Origin: an uncultured Aquimarina sp.
GTDB lineage: Bacteria > Bacteroidota > Bacteroidia > Flavobacteriales > Flavobacteriaceae
DNA length: 46,233 nucleotides
Direction of reading: 5' to 3'
Assembly (NCBI GenBank): GCA_947489195.1
Contig: CANLCT010000035.1
Location: 1-46,233 of the forward strand
The notes under the pieces were generated by a model. The model was not told the origin of the DNA. It saw nothing but the letters and a program-made list of their open reading frames with translations, and did no database searches. Numbering within the stretch: position 1 is the first letter of the stretch; each line of letters starts with the position of its first letter. Shown here piece by piece: positions 42,069 through 46,233 of the stretch. The position numbers were made by a program, and so were the translations under genes.

Positions 42069-45000
42069 CTACTTTTTCAAGAAAATATCACTTCGTAAGC
42101 TATTATTATTTAAATCAGTTACACAAATAATGTAACTTCCCGTACTTAATCCACTTACATCAATAGGATCGTTTTCGTACTGATCTATTTTTAAAATTAA
42201 TTTTCCATGAAAATCGAATACTTTGATTTCTTTACCCGAATGATCTCCTAACAAAAATAAATTATCTGTAACGGGATTTGGATACACTATTAAAGAGCCA
42301 TTTAAAGCGTTGCCTTCTTCTCCAATACTTTTATTTCCTGTAGTTGATATATAGGTAACTATTAATTCTGGTGCTTTTACACTGCTATGTTCTTTTGAAG
42401 CAAAAGCAAAATCATTACCAGAAGCTAAACTAACTACTAAACTCAGCTTGTTATTGCTTAATAAATTAGGTTTTAAATTTATTGTTTTCACATTTCCAAT
42501 ACCAAAAGCTCCATTGCTTGATCCCAGTAAATTTGTAGTTGTTGGCCTATTACTAGATGAAAGGTTATTTTCGGTCCAAGCAGTAGAATTTCCTTTATGA
42601 ATTTGCAAATTTCCATTTCCTGCATCGGCATTAACCGTAAATTTTAATTGGGCACTTTTAATGTTCCCTTTAACAGCTGATAAATCAAATTGTAAGTAAC
42701 CAACTCTTTTGTTCGGTTCAATACGAATGATTTGATTATTAAATCGGGTTGTATTCCCTTGCAAATAGGCATCGTGTATAGCTGATAAATTAAGCGTTTT
42801 TGATACACTCACTAATTCGCCTACTTTTTTAAGAATAATTTTATCTAAATTCCACTGCCATGTATTTGACCCTGAAGCTTCAATTTTAATTTGATGATTT
42901 CTTGCTGTTAAATTCACCGTGCTTCTTGACTTTAAATTCACAAAATTATTCCAAGATCCATTATTAACTACATTATCCGTAGCTACCAAATCATCTTTTA
43001 AAAATAATTTTATTTGTGCATTATCAGATGGTGTAGCTATTACATAAGTTATTTCATAAACACCTGCATCTGCTACCGAAAGATTATAATTAGCCGTATC
43101 TCCGGAATTCACATAATTTATTAGGTTAGCCGTTTTATTAACACCTACACCAGGTCCACCAGCAAATGAATCATCAAATGTTCCTTCAGTACTAACAAAA
43201 TCTTCAGCTTCTATAACCAAATCACTAGTTGTTAGTACAGGTGACGCTGTAGGTGCTGGTCTCGGTGGTGTTGGTGAAGCATTACCTGGTCCAGTTGCAT
43301 TACTTTTAGTTGATGTTTGCCCAATAATAACTACCGAACTAATGCGTCCTCCTCTATCAGGAAATGAAACTTTGACTATATTATTATTTCTTTTTAATAA
43401 TGAAGTTTTAAAAGGAATTTCTGCCATACCAAACCAACGATCTCTTTCTCTTTGATCATCACCAATCCAATCTTTAGGTGTTTCAACTACAGTTCCATTA
43501 ACGGTTACTGTTGGTGTTTTTGAAGCATTATTTTCTCTACCAAAACCAACTCTTATTTTTGAAGTTCCGCTACCATTACCTGTTACTACATTATCAAAAC
43601 GATAACTGTATTCTTGATTCGCATTAATGTTTCTTAATATATTAGACTGGTTATTGTTTCGGGTAGCATAATACACTTTCTCTCGAGTTGTATTCGTATT
43701 TTTAGGTGCATTTTTTAAATTCAATATCAAAAGTGTCGTAGCATCTTTTCGAACAGAAACGCTGTTTGGTAAATTATTCCCATTTGTTGTGTTTAATTTA
43801 GGAATGCCGTTATTATCTGTAAAAAAAGAACGCGTAGTTACTGAATTAACATTAATATTTTTCAAAAAATCGAGTTGAATATTGCGAGTGGCTCCATCCA
43901 TATTATGAATAGCTACATATACTTTTGAGTTATCCACAAAAGCTTGCGCCAAAATATCGGGGTCATTGGTTTCTACAACTACTCTATGCCCAGTAACATC
44001 TTTCCATAATTCATAAAATTTACGCAAGTGTGTGTACGTATAATTCCCATTATTTAACCTTCTTAATAATGCCCAAGGGTATGGATTATTATCAGGATTG
44101 TGTGCTAAATTGTAAAACCAATCTGATTTAGATACGATAAAAGGTACTGCTTTTAATAATCTATCTGGTTTTTCGAACAGTTGCATTAACATAGCGTTAA
44201 TGGATTGAATGATTTCACCATCTCTAGCTTCGGTATATGCCGAAACACGTCCTTGACTATTTCTAATCCAAGGTCTTTCGGTTCTACCAAATTCCGATAT
44301 TAAATGTGGCTTTACTTCTCCAAACTTATCATTACTATACGCCTCAATTAAATCCAGTATTGCCTCCATATTACTTCCTTGTCGACGTTGATCACTTCCT
44401 ACTACATTAGCCCCATCATAAATATGAGTCGCATAAAAATCCATGGTATTATCTGTAATATCCATGAATCTTTTCTGATTTTTATTCCAATGATTAAACA
44501 TTGGATTACCTGCTTCCATTTGTGGGAAAGCGGATGAATATCCTCCAATTAAAGTTTCTGGAAGTACCTTATGCAAATGATCTGCCATTTCTTTATGCAA
44601 CTCAGACATTTGTGTTAAAATTTGGTCTGTGTTATTACCAAAATCCCTTGCATGTACAAAAGGTTCATTCATGATTTCATAATACCTTGGAATAACACCA
44701 TCAAAAGCAGACTTTATATAGGTTTCTGCAAATCGCGCTGCTCTTTTATAATTTCCATTAGGAAGAAATATGTCATTAGGCGCATCGACCAAAATAACAT
44801 CTGAGGTTTTTCTTTTATTAAATTCAGCTATTCCTACTCTACTCATCCAAGCATTTCGAATACTTTGTCCACCCGAAGTACCTACCGAAGGATTTGGATA
44901 AGCTGTAACTTTTCCATTTTGACGTGTTGTTCTACGTCCAGGTCCACTAGCTGCTCTTGCACGACCCACATCAAGATTATCTAAAATTTGCTGATTAATG

Positions 45001-45197
45001 TTATTCGAATCAAACTCATCACTCAAATAAGAGTTATGCATATTAAAATAACGTGTCCTATCTAAATCTGAAACGGTTCCAATAAATCGTTTATTTTCTA
45101 AATCTATAGTTACTTTTTTTGTGTTTTGAGCTTTGATACTAGCTGTAATAGCTAATGAAATAAAGAGCGTATTGAAAATAAGTCGTTTGGCTTTCAT
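42069..45197 (-). CDS. GH86-type beta-agarase/porphyranase with CBM6, DNRLRE and T9SS sorting domain
   Basis: A 1042-residue secreted protein. Signal peptide 1-23 (ending IKAQ). Catalytic (beta/alpha)8 domain from about 30 with likely acid/base E178 in IMNEPF and nucleophile E302 in ISEFGR, plus VDAPNDIF and THIYDG; this pattern fits GH86, which cleaves agarose or porphyran. A beta-sandwich continues to about 630, then a Pro/Thr linker, CBM6 (about 660-791, IEAEDF start), a DNRLRE domain (about 802-950), and a type A T9SS C-terminal domain from VYPNPV. GH86 is recalled by motif, so agarase versus porphyranase is open. No other polysaccharide genes adjoin it. Confidence 0.85.
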   Translation of the reverse strand: MKAKRLIFNTLFISLAITASIKAQNTKKVTIDLENKRFIGTVSDLDRTRYFNMHNSYLSDEFDSNNINQQILDNLDVGRARAASGPGRRTTRQNGKVTAYPNPSVGTSGGQSIRNAWMSRVGIAEFNKRKTSDVILVDAPNDIFLPNGNYKRAARFAETYIKSAFDGVIPRYYEIMNEPFVHARDFGNNTDQILTQMSELHKEMADHLHKVLPETLIGGYSSAFPQMEAGNPMFNHWNKNQKRFMDITDNTMDFYATHIYDGANVVGSDQRRQGSNMEAILDLIEAYSNDKFGEVKPHLISEFGRTERPWIRNSQGRVSAYTEARDGEIIQSINAMLMQLFEKPDRLLKAVPFIVSKSDWFYNLAHNPDNNPYPWALLRRLNNGNYTYTHLRKFYELWKDVTGHRVVVETNDPDILAQAFVDNSKVYVAIHNMDGATRNIQLDFLKNINVNSVTTRSFFTDNNGIPKLNTTNGNNLPNSVSVRKDATTLLILNLKNAPKNTNTTREKVYYATRNNNQSNILRNINANQEYSYRFDNVVTGNGSGTSKIRVGFGRENNASKTPTVTVNGTVVETPKDWIGDDQRERDRWFGMAEIPFKTSLLKRNNNIVKVSFPDRGGRISSVVIIGQTSTKSNATGPGNASPTPPRPAPTASPVLTTSDLVIEAEDFVSTEGTFDDSFAGGPGVGVNKTANLINYVNSGDTANYNLSVADAGVYEITYVIATPSDNAQIKLFLKDDLVATDNVVNNGSWNNFVNLKSRSTVNLTARNHQIKIEASGSNTWQWNLDKIILKKVGELVSVSKTLNLSAIHDAYLQGNTTRFNNQIIRIEPNKRVGYLQFDLSAVKGNIKSAQLKFTVNADAGNGNLQIHKGNSTAWTENNLSSSNRPTTTNLLGSSNGAFGIGNVKTINLKPNLLSNNKLSLVVSLASGNDFAFASKEHSSVKAPELIVTYISTTGNKSIGEEGNALNGSLIVYPNPVTDNLFLLGDHSGKEIKVFDFHGKLILKIDQYENDPIDVSGLSTGSYIICVTDLNNNSLRSDIFLKK

Positions 45198-45215
45198 TTT
45201 ATAATGAGCAATTAA

Positions 45216-45242
45216 TTTGATTATAAGTTATAATCAAAACTA
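45216..45242 (-). promoter_or_regulatory. Perfect 23-bp palindrome and -7 element upstream of the GH86 gene
   Basis: Two 11-bp arms (45216-45226 and 45228-45238) are exact inverted copies around one G, 19 bp before the start codon. The minus-strand -7-like TAGTTTTG (45235-45242) overlaps one arm; no -33 TTG is at the right distance. It could be an operator, or a stem-loop in the leader. Confidence 0.45.
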
Positions 45243-45987
45243 ATCAGAAAATGCAGTCGTTATAATTTTTGATAATGATTTTCGATAAATTACCAAAAAA
45301 GTAAGCTTATGGGTATTAAAAAGGGCATTTGGCACAGTTAAACAAAATGAAAGTACAAATGAATACTTCCATCTACTGCATACACTAGTGTTGATAATAC
45401 CTACAAAAGATTTGATGTGTAATTGTTGTTTAATATCTCTAAAGAAAATTTCAATATCCACCTTGCTTTGTATAGTTCTCCTATAGTATTAGCACACCAA
45501 GCAATTTGATTGATGTGCATATTTTTCTTTGGTCTTAATTCCTGTAAGCTCAATGAGCTCATCTTTTAAAAGATGATAATGTTGATTATTAGGTAATTCT
45601 AACTCTTTTACTGCTTTAAAAGCAATGTTATCCTTATGTCTTATTACAAAATACACTTGGTTGCTGTCCTAATGAATTTAATAAGGCAAAATACTAATCC
45701 CTAAAAAAACTCCAATCTCTATTTTTATCCTGAATAATTTAAAATAGATTTAGATGGAGAACTAATCATTCCTAAATGGTTAAGATTACTTGTGGTAGAA
45801 CGAAGATCATTACTAATATCGCGTATCGATTGGCTATTTGCAAATTGATAAAACAACACCGATACTAAATTAGACCAACTTGTGAAAGCCTTCTGGTATT
45901 TATCTGTATTATATTGTTTAACTATTTTATAAAAACTGAGCTATTTAATTCAGAAATAATTTGAGCAAACAAAGTTATATTTGACAT
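45240..45987 (-). pseudogene. IS4-family transposase remnant (frameshifts and internal deletion)
   Basis: From ATG 45985-45987 the minus strand reads MSNITLFAQIISEL, then after a one-base shift KIVKQYNTDKYQKAF, SNLVSVLFYQFANSQSIRDI and NLNHLGM, the DUF4372 N terminus of IS4 transposases. After another shift it reads QDKNRDWSFFRD and YFALLNSLGQ, then jumps to NQVYFVIRHKDN, which in intact proteins is over 100 residues later, so the middle with the first catalytic Asp residues is missing. ELYKARW continues only after a single-base loss as DIEIFFRDIKQQL, the YREK motif of the family. The C terminus is not recognisable. It cannot encode an active enzyme. Confidence 0.8.
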
Positions 45988-46095
45988 ATGAGAAATGGAG
46001 TTTTTTGTAATATACCACAAAGGTAACTTTGTGGAACAAAATCATCTTTTCTATGTCAAAATTGCCCTTCTCGGATACGATTTTCTATCGAAAAT
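45278..46095. mobile_element. Degraded IS4-family insertion sequence (ends uncertain)
   Basis: The transposase remnant is bracketed by an inverted 10-bp match ATTTTCGATA (45278-45287 and, reversed, 46086-46095). The match is short, and the transposase C terminus should extend further left than 45278, so these may not be the true ends. No target-site duplication could be assigned. Confidence 0.35.
46015..46034. repeat. Stem-loop upstream of the transposase remnant
   Basis: CCACAAAG-GTAA-CTTTGTGG is an 8-bp perfect hairpin 27 bp before the transposase ATG. A wider perfect inverted repeat (46054-46064 with 46108-46118, 11 bp) lies outside it. Such structures near insertion-sequence ends can damp transcription from outside. 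Confidence 0.5.
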
Positions 46096-46175
46096 TACTC
46101 GAATTTACAATTTTGACAGTTGAATAAAATTATGTTTAACTCACCTTTATTAAATAATTGAATATCCGTTTTTAC

Positions 46176-46232
46176 TCATAATCCAGTAATACTAGCAATT
46201 ACAAGCCTATCGAACAGTTTCTCTTCAAAATA
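46176..46232 (-). CDS. Possible C-terminal end of a gene cut by the window edge
   Basis: Reading in from the right edge, the minus strand has 18 sense codons (FEEKLFDRLVIASITGL) and a TGA at 46176-46178. The residue mix is protein-like, but the stretch is too short to identify or to exclude chance. The 46120-46175 bases show nothing. Confidence 0.25.
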   Translation of the reverse strand, partial: YFEEKLFDRLVIASITGL

Positions 46233-46233
46233 T

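Noticed and set aside
36940..45197. Polysaccharide utilisation locus formed by the GH13 and GH86 genes
   Set aside because: No SusC/SusD pair, sulfatase or sugar regulator is present, the genes are on opposite strands, and a peptidase lies between them.
45240..45461. 73-codon open frame as an independent gene
   Set aside because: Its first half is the IS4 YREK region with a frame break just upstream, so it is a transposase fragment.
1..46233. CRISPR array, prophage or defence island
   Set aside because: No regularly spaced direct repeats, phage structural genes or known defence families were seen; PhoH, SbcCD and MarR are core or metabolic here.

Overview
The window is chromosomal DNA of a low-GC Bacteroidetes bacterium, most likely a marine member of the Flavobacteriaceae. 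Four things point there: promoters of the TTG-N17..19-TAnnTTTG type with few Shine-Dalgarno sites, gliding-motility genes (gldF/gldG) beside dnaN, type IX secretion C-terminal domains on two secreted glycosidases, and a GH86-type agarase/porphyranase, an enzyme of red-algal polysaccharide use. The genus cannot be fixed from this sequence alone.

Layout. 1-673 holds a strong leftward promoter and a possible decayed gene. 674-11217 is conserved core: a WG-repeat exported protein, a DUF4294 protein diverging from an M42 aminopeptidase, a NUDIX hydrolase, a TlpA-like thioredoxin lipoprotein, PhoH, a SAM hydroxide adenosyltransferase, a fused GldF-GldG and the DNA sliding clamp. 11300-23370 is almost all on the minus strand: sbcD-sbcC, a Gfo/Idh/MocA oxidoreductase with an M1 aminopeptidase, a three-gene operon (NTF2-like, alpha/beta hydrolase, SnoaL-like) behind a MarR regulator, and a PI-PLC-like lipoprotein. 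23606-30691 has a coiled-coil membrane protein next to trmD, panB, a GNAT enzyme, a rhodanese protein diverging from a MetR-like LysR regulator, an astacin-like lipoprotein, an M28 peptidase and tRNA-Ser(UGA).

31957-36245 is a tight cobalamin salvage and uptake operon, cobS-cobC-btuF-btuC-btuD, whose btuC has no ordinary start codon. 36940-45197 holds secreted or envelope enzymes: a GH13 amylase with two CBM26-like modules, a DPP IV-type peptidase, and a 1042-residue GH86-CBM6-DNRLRE-T9SS protein. The last kilobase contains a mutated and internally deleted IS4-family transposase.

I see no CRISPR array, prophage, defence island or complete mobile element. The most interesting signals are regulatory or structural: an identical 17-bp palindromic site in both promoters of the MarR locus, a perfect MetR-type box in front of the LysR gene, the gldF-gldG fusion, the probable ATT start of btuC, and a 23-bp perfect palindrome just upstream of the agarase gene. 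None of these amounts to a clearly new system. The MarR-controlled hydrolase module is the best candidate for undescribed biochemistry.
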